A stretch of DNA of 64,000 nt from Paracoccus sp. C2R09 (GTDB lineage: Bacteria; Pseudomonadota; Alphaproteobacteria; Rhodobacterales; Rhodobacteraceae). The notes under the pieces were generated by a model. The model ran no database searches. It was not told where the DNA came from and was given only the letters and a program-made list of their open reading frames with translations. The DNA lies in contig NZ_JAHKQB010000029.1 in the NCBI RefSeq assembly GCF_018860625.1, positions 324,073 to 388,072 of the forward strand, in the 5' to 3' direction. The translations under genes were made by a program, and so were the position numbers. This document shows, piece by piece, positions 55,879 to 64,000 of this stretch (position 1 is its first letter; each line of letters begins with the position of its first letter).

Positions 55879-56964
55879 ATGGAGCGTCACGCGATATCGG
55901 AAGGGTTCGTGCAGGACGCGCTGCGATACGCCGCGGACCCGGGCATGGCGCGCCGGGCGGGCATCGGGGCCGGACCGGTCGATCACGTCGATTACGGCAG
56001 GCTGTGGCGCATGATCGCCCAGGATATCGGCTGCGAATTCTTCGGGATGGGGGCACGCCCGATGCGTCCGGGTGCCTTCGCGATGATGGCGCATGCCGTT
56101 CTGGATGCACCCGACCTGCGCCGCGCCCTGACGCGGGCGCTGCGGTTCATGGACATGGTGCTGGATCATCCGTCCGGAACGCTGCGCCTGTCCGAGGGGC
56201 GTGGCCAGATCGTGCTGAGCGATCCGCGCGGCCCCGTTGGGGCATTCGCGGCGCGGACCTACTGGCTGATCCTCATGGGGCTGATGTGCTGGTTGGTGGG
56301 GCGTCGCATCCCGCTGTCGGACCTGCAACTGTCATGCGAGGCGCCCACGAACCGCGCCGATTACCAGCAGTTCTTCGGTGCGCCTGTCGAATTTGCCCGG
56401 GCCGAATGCCTGCTGACCTTCGATGCACGGCACCTGACGCTGCCGGTGGTGCGCGATGCCCGGCAGTTGCGCGGGTTCCTGTCGCAGGCGCCCAGCAACC
56501 TGCTGATCAGGTATCGACATGATCAGGGCGTTTCGGCGCGTCTGCGCGCGCTGCTCCGCGATCTGCCCCCGCCGGACTGGCCGCCTGCGACCGATATCGC
56601 CGCGGGCCTGGGGATGTCGGCCGCGACCCTGCGCAGGCGGCTGGCATCCGAAGGGCAGGGGCTGCCGATGATCCGCGACGACCTGCGCTTTGCCATCGCC
56701 CGCGACCTGCTGCGCGGCACCGACCTGCCGGTGGCCGAGATCGCATCGCGCGTAGGCTATGCCGAGCCGAGCGCATTCCATCGCGCCTTCCTCAAATGGT
56801 CGGGGGGATCGCCATCGAGATACCGTCGGGAAAATGGTGCGGGTGAAGGGACTCGAACCCCCACGCCAAAGGCGCCAGAACCTAAATCTGGTGCGTCTAC
56901 CAGTTCCGCCACACCCGCTCCGCCGGATGCCTTATCAAAGCATCCGGCGGGGTGCGAGAGGTAA
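55879..56964 (+). CDS. AraC-family transcriptional regulator, ORF reads through antisense tRNA-Leu
   Basis: A 361-residue reading frame. Residues 1 to about 200 resemble the arabinose-binding-like sensor half of OruR/ArgR-type AraC proteins; about 225-320 form the double helix-turn-helix (DIAAGLGMSAATLRRRLASEG and LPVAEIASRVGYAEPSAFHRAF, ending PSRYRRENG). The frame does not stop there but crosses the tRNA-Leu gene on the other strand, adding about 42 residues including GEGTRTPTPKAPEPKSGAST, a peptide typical of translated tRNA genes. ATG at 55879; a TTG six codons earlier is possible. It probably controls the divergent SDR-thiolase operon. Confidence 0.82.
   Translation: MERHAISEGFVQDALRYAADPGMARRAGIGAGPVDHVDYGRLWRMIAQDIGCEFFGMGARPMRPGAFAMMAHAVLDAPDLRRALTRALRFMDMVLDHPSGTLRLSEGRGQIVLSDPRGPVGAFAARTYWLILMGLMCWLVGRRIPLSDLQLSCEAPTNRADYQQFFGAPVEFARAECLLTFDARHLTLPVVRDARQLRGFLSQAPSNLLIRYRHDQGVSARLRALLRDLPPPDWPPATDIAAGLGMSAATLRRRLASEGQGLPMIRDDLRFAIARDLLRGTDLPVAEIASRVGYAEPSAFHRAFLKWSGGSPSRYRRENGAGEGTRTPTPKAPEPKSGASTSSATPAPPDALSKHPAGCER
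56835..56918 (-). tRNA. tRNA-Leu (UAG)
   Basis: An 84-base tRNA: acceptor GCGGGTG/CACCCGC, D-region GCGGAACTGGTAGACGC, anticodon stem CCAGA/TCTGG with loop TTTAGGT (anticodon TAG), short variable arm CGCCTTTGGCG, T-arm GGTTCGAGTCC, discriminator A and encoded CCA. It lies wholly inside the AraC-type reading frame on the opposite strand and forms the right edge of the carotenoid stretch. Confidence 0.97.
56920..56950 (-). terminator. hairpin between nnr and tRNA-Leu
   Basis: Eleven perfect pairs (CCGCCGGATGC / GCATCCGGCGG) with a nine-base loop lie 16 bases after the nnr stop and two bases before the tRNA 5' end. No T-run follows. It may end nnr or be a leader structure of the tRNA precursor. 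Confidence 0.5.
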
Positions 56965-56966
56965 AA

Positions 56967-58457
56967 TCACGTCTCCCACGTCCGAATGACATGGGGCAGC
57001 GCATCGGCAAGGTCGTCCGCGATCAGTCCCGGCCCGAAATGCCGCGCTGCAGCCCCGTGCAGCATCACGCCCAAGCAGGCCGCATCGAAGGGCGCCAGGC
57101 CGCGCGCGGCAAGCCCCGTGACGATGCCGGCAAGCGTATCGCCCGCGCCTGCGGTCGCAAGCCAGGGCAGATCGGGGGCAGAGTGGATCACCGCCCGGCC
57201 CGAGGGCTCGGCAATGACGGTATCGGGCCCCTTCAGCAGCACGACCGCACCGATGCGCGCGGCAGCCTGCCGGGTCGCGTCCAACTTCGAAAAGGCGGGT
57301 CCGGTCTCTGGCGCGTCCTTCAGGCGTTTCGCAAGGTCGGGGAACAGGCGGGCGAATTCGCCCAGATGCGGCGTCAGGATGCAGCGGTCATGCGGGGCAG
57401 GGGCATCGTCCCCTGCCAGCGCGGTCAGGGCGTCCGCATCCAGGATCGTGGTGATCCGCGCCCCAAGCGCAGCGGGCAGCAGGTTGGCGGCACGTTCCAT
57501 GCCCGCGCCCGGGCCGAGGCCCAGCGCCGTGACGCGACCGTCCAGCAAGGCCGCCAGGTCGTCGGGACCGTCCAGCGGCTTGCGCATCAGGGCGTCGGGC
57601 GGTCCCGCGTGACCCTGCATGTCGCGCCGCTCGGGGCAGATGGTGACCAATCCGGCGCCCGCGCGCAGCGCCCCCTTGGCGGTCAGCCGCGCGGCACCCG
57701 CCGCATCGCCCGCGATCACCAGCGCCGAGCCGTGCCCGTATTTGTGTGCATCCCCCGCCGTCGTCTTGCGCAGCCAGTCGCCCATTCCCGTGGTCGTTCG
57801 CGCGTCCATGATGCTGGTGTCCGAATGACCCTGCGCCTTGCGCCATGGCGCCAGCCCGATATCAGCGACGACCAACCTGCCGCACAGCCTGGGTCCGTCT
57901 GCCAGCACATGGCCGGGCTTGGGGCTGTCGAAGGCCACGGTCAGGGCCGCCCGCGCCGCGCCCGATCCGATGATCCGCCCGCTGTCGAGGCAGAGGCCGC
58001 TCGGGGCGTCGATGGCCACGATCCCCGGAAAGCCGGCCAGGGCTTCGATCATGCGCGCGGCCATACCCTCGGGCGCGCGGGTCAGCCCGGTTCCGAAGAT
58101 CGCATCGACATGCAGATCGTCGGGACGCAGGGCATCCGGGTCGAACGGCTGGACCGAGCCCACGGCCTGCCATGCCGTCAGCGCGGCCGAGGGGCGGGGC
58201 GCATCGCACATCACCCTGACCGCCCAGCCGGCCCGGGCCAGGTGCCGCGCCACGACGAAACCGTCGCCGCCATTGTTTCCCGGTCCCGCCAGCACCGTCA
58301 CCCGTCCGGGCTTGGGCCATCGCAGCCGGATCTGGCCGGCGACCGCCGCGCCCGCGCGTTCCATCAATTCGGCACCGCTTGTCTGCCCGCTGTTCATCGC
58401 GTCGGATTCGATGGCGCGCATTTGGGCGGAGCTGAGCGATTCAATGCCGTATAACAT
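56967..58457 (-). CDS. nnr: bifunctional NAD(P)H-hydrate epimerase/dehydratase Nnr
   Basis: Repairs hydrated NAD(P)H: the N-terminal domain epimerises the R and S forms, the C-terminal domain dehydrates S-NAD(P)HX with ADP. The 496 residues show epimerase motifs GPGNNGGDGFVVARHL and DAIFGTGL (residues 1-210) and the dehydratase domain with KYGHGSALVIAGDAAGAARL, GLGPGAG, ILTPHLGEFARL, KGPDTVIAEP and ATAGAGDTLAGIVTGL. Only two bases separate its stop from the AraC-type stop. Divergent from glnB with 155 bases between. Confidence 0.95.
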   Translation of the reverse strand: MLYGIESLSSAQMRAIESDAMNSGQTSGAELMERAGAAVAGQIRLRWPKPGRVTVLAGPGNNGGDGFVVARHLARAGWAVRVMCDAPRPSAALTAWQAVGSVQPFDPDALRPDDLHVDAIFGTGLTRAPEGMAARMIEALAGFPGIVAIDAPSGLCLDSGRIIGSGAARAALTVAFDSPKPGHVLADGPRLCGRLVVADIGLAPWRKAQGHSDTSIMDARTTTGMGDWLRKTTAGDAHKYGHGSALVIAGDAAGAARLTAKGALRAGAGLVTICPERRDMQGHAGPPDALMRKPLDGPDDLAALLDGRVTALGLGPGAGMERAANLLPAALGARITTILDADALTALAGDDAPAPHDRCILTPHLGEFARLFPDLAKRLKDAPETGPAFSKLDATRQAAARIGAVVLLKGPDTVIAEPSGRAVIHSAPDLPWLATAGAGDTLAGIVTGLAARGLAPFDAACLGVMLHGAAARHFGPGLIADDLADALPHVIRTWET

Positions 58458-58462
58458 GGTTG

Positions 58463-58492
58463 TTGCCTATTTAATGTGCGCTGTGGTCTAAT
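58463..58492 (+). promoter_or_regulatory. candidate sigma-70 promoter of glnB
   Basis: TTGCCT (58463-58468) and TCTAAT (58487-58492) are separated by 18 bases. A start near 58499 would give a leader of about 113 bases ahead of glnB. No convincing NtrC or sigma-54 site was found in this gap. Confidence 0.35.
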
Positions 58493-58561
58493 TTTCGGCA
58501 GTTGCACGGGCTGGCGCGCTTCCGCACTGTTCAGAACCCGCTGCTGCATTTACGCCTGTGA

Positions 58562-58951
<390 letters not shown>

Positions 58952-59028
58952 TCGCGGTCAGGAACCGAACAAGACTTCCGCGCCCGGCCGCCAAGCCGCC
59001 GGGTCGCTACTACGAAGAAAGGGAAGAG

Positions 59029-60435
59029 ATGGAAATCAAGGATGTTCTCAAGCTGATCGAGGACGAGGACGTCGCCTATGTCGACGTGCGCTTCACCGAT
59101 CCCAAGGGCAAGCTGCAGCACGTCACGCTGGACAAGGACCTGGTCGACGCGGACTTCTTCGAAGAAGGCTTCATGTTCGACGGCAGCTCGATCGCGGGCT
59201 GGAAGTCGATCGACCAGTCGGACATGAAACTGATCCCGGATGTCAGCTCGGTCTATCTGGACCCGTTCTATGCCGAGAAGACCCTCTGCGTGCATTGCAA
59301 CGTCGCTGAACCCGACACGGGCGAGGCCTACAGCCGCGACCCGCGCGGCACCGCGCTCAAGGCCGAGGCCTATCTGAAGTCGTCGGGCATCGGCGATGCG
59401 GCCTATTTCGGCCCCGAGGCCGAGTTCTTCCTGTTCGACGACGTCCGCTTCTCGGTCACCCCGCAGAAGGTGGCGTTCTCGATCGACGCGCTGGACGCGG
59501 CATGGAACACCGACACCGAATACGAGATGGGCAACCAGGGCCATCGCGCAGGTCACAAGGGCGGGTATTTCCCGGTCAACCCGATCGACGCGGCCCAGGA
59601 TATCCGTGGCGAGATGCTGTCCACCATGAAGCGGATGGGCATGAAGGTCGACAAGCACCACCACGAGGTTGCCAGCGCGCAGCACGAGCTGGGGCTGATC
59701 TTCGGTTCGCTGACCGAACAGGCCGACAACCTGCAGAAGTACAAGTACGTCATCCACAACGTCGCCCATGCCTATGGCAAGTCGGCCACGTTCATGCCGA
59801 AGCCCATGAAGGGCGACAACGGTTCGGGGATGCACGTCAACATGTCGATCTGGAAGGACGGCAAGCCGCTCTTCGCGGGTGACAAGTATGCCGACCTGAG
59901 CCAGGAGGCCCTGTATTTCATCGGCGGCATCCTGAAGCACGCCAAGGCGCTGAACGCCCTGACGAACCCGTCGACCAACAGCTACAAGCGTCTGATCCCC
60001 GGCTTCGAAGCCCCCGTGCTTCGCGCCTATTCGGCACGCAACCGCTCGGGTTGCGTCCGTATTCCGTGGACCGAAAGCCCGAAGGCTAAGCGCGTCGAAG
60101 CTCGTTTCCCCGATCCCTCGGCCAACCCCTATCTGTGCTTCGCCGCACTGATGATGGCCGGTCTCGACGGTATCAAGAACAAGATCGACCCGGGCGCGGC
60201 TTCCGACAAGGATCTCTACGATCTGCCGCCGGAAGAACTGGCCGAGATCCCGACCGTCTGCGGTTCGCTGCGCGAAGCGCTGGAGGAGCTGGACAAGGAC
60301 ATGGACTTCCTGCTGGCAGGTGACGTGTTCACCCGCGATCAGCTGGAAGGCTACATGGCGCTGAAGTGGGAAGAGGTCTACGCCTACGAACACACGCCGC
60401 ATCCGGTCGAATACCAGATGTATTACAGCTGCTGA
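59029..60435 (+). CDS. glnA: glutamine synthetase type I GlnA
   Basis: Makes glutamine from glutamate, ammonia and ATP as a dodecamer. The 468 residues show [15 protein letters not shown], the metal site [15 protein letters not shown], the ATP-binding [50 protein letters not shown], and the adenylylation site Tyr397 in [10 protein letters not shown], so activity should be controlled by GlnE. GAAAGGGAAGAG precedes the start. Same transcript as glnB is likely; a TTCG-capped terminator follows. Confidence 0.97.
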   Translation: MEIKDVLKLIEDEDVAYVDVRFTDPKGKLQHVTLDKDLVDADFFEEGFMFDGSSIAGWKSIDQSDMKLIPDVSSVYLDPFYAEKTLCVHCNVAEPDTGEAYSRDPRGTALKAEAYLKSSGIGDAAYFGPEAEFFLFDDVRFSVTPQKVAFSIDALDAAWNTDTEYEMGNQGHRAGHKGGYFPVNPIDAAQDIRGEMLSTMKRMGMKVDKHHHEVASAQHELGLIFGSLTEQADNLQKYKYVIHNVAHAYGKSATFMPKPMKGDNGSGMHVNMSIWKDGKPLFAGDKYADLSQEALYFIGGILKHAKALNALTNPSTNSYKRLIPGFEAPVLRAYSARNRSGCVRIPWTESPKAKRVEARFPDPSANPYLCFAALMMAGLDGIKNKIDPGAASDKDLYDLPPEELAEIPTVCGSLREALEELDKDMDFLLAGDVFTRDQLEGYMALKWEEVYAYEHTPHPVEYQMYYSC

Positions 60436-60460
60436 TCGGTTTTGCCGATGCGCAGGTAAC

Positions 60461-60487
60461 GGGGCGGTCCTTCGGGGCCGCCCTTTT
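60461..60487 (+). terminator. intrinsic terminator after glnA
   Basis: GGGGCGGTCC and GGGCCGCCC pair around a stable TTCG tetraloop, with one G-T pair, followed by TTTTCCTTTTG. It begins 26 bases after the glnA stop. Confidence 0.8.
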
Positions 60488-60607
60488 CCTTTTGTGTCGA
60501 CCAATCACCTCGGATCGCATTCAGTCACAGGAATGCGAGGTGTGAAACGATTGGGATTTGGTTTGCGTAGTGCAGGCTACAACGCAACCGACACACAGGA
60601 GATAACC

Positions 60608-60871
60608 ATGAACATCCGTAAAATCGCCGCCATCGCAGCCCTTTCGGCCATGACCGCAGTTCCCGCATTTGCCACCGTCCAGGGCGGCAACGGTCCGACC
60701 TTCGAAAGCGAGCAGGTCGAACAGCGCGTCGAGACCCGTCAGGTCCGTGCAGGCGACGTGCTGCAGCAGAAGGACCTGGTTCGCCGCGATCTGGACGCCG
60801 ACGATCTGATCACGCTGAGCGAAGTGCCCCACGGCGCACCTGTCGACTTCTCGAGCGCGAATAACGGCTGA
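60608..60871 (+). CDS. small exported protein, unknown function
   Basis: An 87-residue protein with a clear signal peptide (MNIRKIAAIAALSAMTAVPAFA), leaving a mature chain of about 65 residues that begins TVQGGNGPTF and is rich in Glu, Gln, Arg and Asp, without cysteine. ACAGGAG lies ahead of the ATG, so expression looks real. The central EQVEQRVETRQVRAGDVLQQ could form an amphipathic helix. I do not recognise a family. The gene is its own transcription unit, framed by two strong terminators. Confidence 0.75.
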   Translation: MNIRKIAAIAALSAMTAVPAFATVQGGNGPTFESEQVEQRVETRQVRAGDVLQQKDLVRRDLDADDLITLSEVPHGAPVDFSSANNG

Positions 60872-60903
60872 TACCGATCCACGCCCCATCCCCCTGACGA
60901 CAA

Positions 60904-60937
60904 GAAAGCCCCGCCGGACATCCGGCGGGGCTTTCCC
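60904..60937. terminator. intrinsic terminator between small exported protein and old yellow enzyme
   Basis: Fifteen perfect pairs (GAAAGCCCCGCCGGA / TCCGGCGGGGCTTTC) with a two-base top, T-rich on both outer sides. It can stop both convergent transcripts. Confidence 0.85.
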
Positions 60938-60957
60938 TTGTCGATATCAGTGCCGGA

Positions 60958-62025
60958 TCACTCGGCCGCGATCTGCCCGGCGGTCGGGTAATCGACATAG
61001 CCCTCGGGCCCGCCGGCATAGAAGGTGCTCGGGTCGTGTTCGTTCAGCGCCAGTTCCCTTGCGAAGCGTTCGGGCAGGTCGGGGGTGGCGATGAAGTCGC
61101 GACCGAAGGCCACCGCATCGGCACGATTCTCGGCCAGCAGCTGCGCCGCCAGTTCACGGGTCAGCCCTTCATTCGCGATGACGGGGCCGCCGAACGCGTC
61201 GCGGATCGCGGGCATCAGGCTGTCTTCGGCCACATGTTCGCGCAGGCACAGGAAGGCGATCCCCTTGTCCTTCATGCTGCGGGCGACCGCGGTGAACAGG
61301 GCATGGCGATCGCTGTCGCCCATGTCATGGCCATCGGCGCGCGGTGACAGATGCACGCCCACGCGGTTCGCACCCCAGACGTCGATCGCGGCATCCGCGA
61401 TCTCGTTCAGGAAGCGCATGCGGTTCTCGATCAAGCCGCCATAGCGGTCGGTTCGGGTATTGGTGCTGTCCTGCAAAAATTGGTCGATAAGATAACCGTT
61501 TGCAGCGTGAATCTCGACGCCGTCGAAGCCCGCGCGCTTGGCGTTCTCGGCCCCTTGGCGATAGGCTTCGACGATGCCCGGGATCTCTTCCGTCTCCAAC
61601 GCGCGGGGCGTCACATAGGGGCGCTTGGGGCGCAGCAGGCTGACATGGCCCTCGGGCTGGATTGCCGAAGGCGCGACCGGCGTCTCGCCGCCAAGCAGGC
61701 TGGGGTCCGAGATCCGCCCGACATGCCACAGCTGCAGGACGATCCTGCCGCCTTCCTCGTGCACGGCCTGGGTGACCTTCTTCCATCCCTCGACCTGCGC
61801 CTCGTTCCAGATGCCGGGGGTGGCTTCGTAGCCCACGCCCATGGCCATCACGCTGGTCGCTTCGGTCAGGATCATGCCGGCGCCGGCGCGCTGGCGGTAA
61901 TACTCGACCATCAGGTCGTTCGGCACGCGATCCTCGCCCGAACGCGACCGCGTCAGCGGCGCCATCACGATGCGGTTCTTGAGGGGAATGCCGCCAAGCG
62001 ACATCGGATCGAACATCGAGGACAT
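60958..62025 (-). CDS. alkene reductase, old yellow enzyme family
   Basis: An FMN-dependent ene-reductase of 355 residues that reduces activated C=C bonds or nitro compounds with NADPH. The TIM barrel shows LKNRIVMAPLTRSRS, EATSVMAMGVGYEATPGIW, QLWHVGRISDPSL, the substrate-binding histidine/asparagine pair in VEIHAANGYLIDQFLQD with RTDRYGG, and ADAVAFGRDFIATPDLPERF. It is close to NemA/XenA-like clades; physiological substrate unknown. AAAGGAGG ahead of MSSMFDP settles the start. Divergent from the Na+/H+ antiporter. Confidence 0.9.
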   Translation of the reverse strand: MSSMFDPMSLGGIPLKNRIVMAPLTRSRSGEDRVPNDLMVEYYRQRAGAGMILTEATSVMAMGVGYEATPGIWNEAQVEGWKKVTQAVHEEGGRIVLQLWHVGRISDPSLLGGETPVAPSAIQPEGHVSLLRPKRPYVTPRALETEEIPGIVEAYRQGAENAKRAGFDGVEIHAANGYLIDQFLQDSTNTRTDRYGGLIENRMRFLNEIADAAIDVWGANRVGVHLSPRADGHDMGDSDRHALFTAVARSMKDKGIAFLCLREHVAEDSLMPAIRDAFGGPVIANEGLTRELAAQLLAENRADAVAFGRDFIATPDLPERFARELALNEHDPSTFYAGGPEGYVDYPTAGQIAAE

Positions 62026-62210
62026 CCTGTCCTCCTTTCGTTGTTGAAGGCTTACGTCGCGCCCTTCGGGGTGCAGGCGCCAATTGTGAACGCCGCCGCC
62101 CGGTTTCAAGCCGCGCAAGGCCGGGTCAACTTGGCGTCATTGCGCAAAAGCGGTGCATATATGGTCCGCTGCGACTTTCCACGGGCAAGATATGGCAGTA
62201 TTCCAACGAC

Positions 62211-64000
62211 ATGGATATCGTGCTGCTGACCACCTTCACCGGGTTCCTTTTCGTGCTGATCGCCGCGGCCGAGCCTTTGGCCGCGCGGCTTGCATTGCCC
62301 TTCAGCGTGATCCTGGCCGGGATCGGCATCATGATCGGGGGTGGCGCGACATTCCTGCTGCAGACCGAACTGACCGACAGCTTCAACGCGGTGGCCGAAA
62401 GCATCCTGTCGCTGCCGATCCGGTCCAGCGTCTTCATCTATGTCTTCCTGCCGATCCTGATCTTCCAGGCCACGCTGGAAATGAACATCCGCCGGATGCT
62501 GGACGACTGGGTGCCCATCCTGACGCTGGCCGTGGTGGCGGTCGTGGTGGCGACGCTGACCATCGGCTATGCGCTGGCGTGGCTTGGCGGGCTGCCGCTG
62601 ATGGTGGGCCTGCTGATCGGGTCGATCGTCTCGACCACCGATCCGTCGGCGGTGGTCAGCATCTTCCGGTCGATCTCGGCCCCCAAGCGCCTCGCGCGCA
62701 TCATCGAGGGCGAGAGCCTGCTGAACGACGCCGCCGCCATCGCGCTGTTCGGGCTGTTCATGTCCTATGTGATGCTGGGCGTCCCGAACCCCAGCCTGTC
62801 CGAGGCGCTGGAGGGGTTCCCGCGGCTGATCCTGGGCGGCATGGGGGCGGGCTGGCTGACGGCCCGGCTGGGGCTGGCGCTGATGGGGCTGTTCTGGCGG
62901 TTCGAGAACGCGCAGATCTCGATTTCGGTCGCGGTGCCCTATCTTGCCTATCTGGGGGCGGAACAGCTGCTGGGCGCGTCGGGCGTGATCGGTGTCGTCG
63001 TCGCGGGGCTGACGCTGAACTTCATGGGGCCGGGGCGGCTGGCGCCCGCCTTCTGGACCAACATGCGAGAGGTGTGGGGCCTTCTGTCGCACTGGGCCGG
63101 GGCGCTGATCTTCATCCTTGCCGCGCTGCTGATCCCGCGCCTTCTGGGCGACGTGCAGCTGACCGATCTGGTGCTGGTGGGCCTCGTGGTGGTCGCGGCC
63201 TTCGTCGCGCGCGCCGCGATCCTGTTCCTGCTGCTGCCGCTTCTGACCGGGCTGAAGCTGTCGCCCAAGATCCAGAGGCCTTATCGCTATGCCATCATGT
63301 GGGGCGGGTTGCGCGGGGCGGTCACGCTGGCGCTGGCCCTGGCAGTGACCGAGAACCTGCGCGTCCCGGTCGAGACCAAGCGCCTTGTCGGCATCCTTGC
63401 CACGGGCTTTGCGCTGTTCACGTTGATCGTGCAGGGGACGACGCTGCGCGGCGTGATCCGGCTTCTGGGGCTGGACAAGCTGTCTCCGCTGGATCGCGCG
63501 CTGTCCGACCAGGTGATCGCCGTCGCCCTTCAGAGCGTCCGCGAGGATCTGCAGGGCACGACCGAGAATTACGAACTGACCCGCGAGACTGTCAGGTCCG
63601 AGGCCAAGCGATTTGCCGAAAGACTGGATGCTGCCGTGGACCGGGCCGAGGCCGACGGCACCGTCGAGATCCTGGACCGGGACCGCATCACCCTGGGCCT
63701 GATCGCGCTGGCGGGCCATGAACGCGAGATGATCCTGCAACGCGTGCGCGAACGGGCCATCTCGGCGCGGCTGTCGGAACAGGCGCTGTTCGACGTGGAC
63801 CGGCTGATCGAAGGGGCGCGTTCGGGCGGGCGGACGGGGTATCAGCGGGCCGCACGCGGCGCCTTGCGCTATGGTCCCAGTTTCCGCCTTGCGGCCTTCC
63901 TGCACAGCCGGCTGTCGATCTCGGGGCCGCTGGCCAACATGACCGCCGACCGGTTCGAGACATTGCTTGGCAAGCGATTGATCCTGCGCGATCTTCACGG
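62211..64000 (+). CDS. CPA1-family Na+/H+ antiporter, cut by the window end
   Basis: 596 residues are visible and the frame is open to the window edge. The first 420 residues give about twelve membrane segments with CPA1/NhaP motifs: FLPILIFQATLEMN, STTDPSAVVSIF, EGESLLNDAAAIALFGL and GGLRGAVTLALALAV. A cytoplasmic part follows with long helices (VREDLQGTTENYELTRETVRSEAKR). The protein exchanges Na+ or K+ for H+ across the inner membrane; the large soluble tail suggests regulation. ATG at 62211 begins directly with the first membrane segment. Divergent from the ene-reductase with 185 bases between. Confidence 0.9.
   Translation, partial: MDIVLLTTFTGFLFVLIAAAEPLAARLALPFSVILAGIGIMIGGGATFLLQTELTDSFNAVAESILSLPIRSSVFIYVFLPILIFQATLEMNIRRMLDDWVPILTLAVVAVVVATLTIGYALAWLGGLPLMVGLLIGSIVSTTDPSAVVSIFRSISAPKRLARIIEGESLLNDAAAIALFGLFMSYVMLGVPNPSLSEALEGFPRLILGGMGAGWLTARLGLALMGLFWRFENAQISISVAVPYLAYLGAEQLLGASGVIGVVVAGLTLNFMGPGRLAPAFWTNMREVWGLLSHWAGALIFILAALLIPRLLGDVQLTDLVLVGLVVVAAFVARAAILFLLLPLLTGLKLSPKIQRPYRYAIMWGGLRGAVTLALALAVTENLRVPVETKRLVGILATGFALFTLIVQGTTLRGVIRLLGLDKLSPLDRALSDQVIAVALQSVREDLQGTTENYELTRETVRSEAKRFAERLDAAVDRAEADGTVEILDRDRITLGLIALAGHEREMILQRVRERAISARLSEQALFDVDRLIEGARSGGRTGYQRAARGALRYGPSFRLAAFLHSRLSISGPLANMTADRFETLLGKRLILRDLH

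Noticed and set aside
58500..58560. Sigma-54 promoter for glnB (TGGCGCG followed by CGCA)
   Set aside because: The GG-N10-GC spacing is loosely met but the TTGC half is missing and no paired NtrC sites (TGCACC type) were found; the sigma-70-like elements at 58463-58492 are better.
62106..63998. A 630-codon minus-strand frame opposite the Na+/H+ antiporter
   Set aside because: It is Arg/Gln/His/Asp-rich without domain features, while the plus strand encodes a clear CPA1 antiporter over the same bases.

Overview
This is a gene-dense, high-GC window of bacterial core chromosome, very probably from a carotenoid-forming Paracoccus (Alphaproteobacteria, Rhodobacterales). The evidence is a crtZ-crtY-crtI-crtB run with a convergent crtE whose proteins look like those of marine zeaxanthin- or astaxanthin-forming Paracoccus, split HisG/HisZ, the trpG-trpD-trpC-moaC-moeA-lexA order, a GTTC-N7-GTTC LexA box, a class II AroA and a malic enzyme fused to a phosphotransacetylase-like domain. 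No database search was run, so genus level is an inference. I see no insertion sequence, prophage, CRISPR array or rRNA.

Layout. 1-8784: SDR tail, small lipoprotein, hemF, BCCT transporter, parE, GST, lipoprotein hydrolase, DUF1007 protein and a Ni/Co exporter. 8781-16903: hisG-hisZ-hisS, slyX, purA, DUF2842, thiamine pyrophosphokinase, ispG, moaA. 17021-23986: lipoprotein, HEAT-type DNA alkylation repair protein, aroA, prpE, maeB. 24109-28559: the nucleoside salvage operon cdd-deoA-deoB-add-upp, every junction a 4-nt stop/start overlap. 28629-32285: SPOR protein, hemE, hemC, lexA. 32375-37089 (minus strand): trpG-trpD-ung-trpC-moaC-moeA. Divergent from it, 37270-42528: proline/alanine-rich membrane protein, aminotransferase, ppiD, trpE. 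42584-47354: PRC-barrel protein, gpt, LysE exporter, fabI, pdxH, double cold-shock protein, DUF192 protein. 47396-56918: a stretch bracketed by tRNA-Pro and tRNA-Leu holding idi (type 2), crtZYIB, crtE, a thiolase/SDR pair and an AraC-type regulator. 56967-64000: nnr, glnB-glnA, a small exported protein, an old yellow enzyme and a Na+/H+ antiporter cut by the window end.

How the genes fit together. Carotenoid genes encode GGPP synthase (CrtE), phytoene synthase (CrtB), desaturase (CrtI), lycopene cyclase (CrtY) and 3,3'-hydroxylase (CrtZ). With no ketolase (crtW) in the window the predicted product is zeaxanthin. IspG elsewhere in the window indicates the MEP route, and a type 2 IPP isomerase sits directly upstream of crtZ. 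Haem synthesis is represented three times (hemF, hemE, hemC), tryptophan by two divergent groups, and nitrogen control by glnB-glnA.

The window is mostly ordinary core genome and I did not find a convincing undescribed multi-gene system. The most interesting points are: four convergent gene pairs sharing one CTAG palindrome as both stop codons; an AraC-family ORF that reads through an antisense tRNA-Leu gene; the tRNA-bracketed carotenoid stretch; a possible truncated yibQ remnant between the trp groups; ung inside the trp/mo operon; a class II EPSP synthase carrying Gly at the position tied to glyphosate tolerance; and TTTGCAAA-type repeats in front of prpE.
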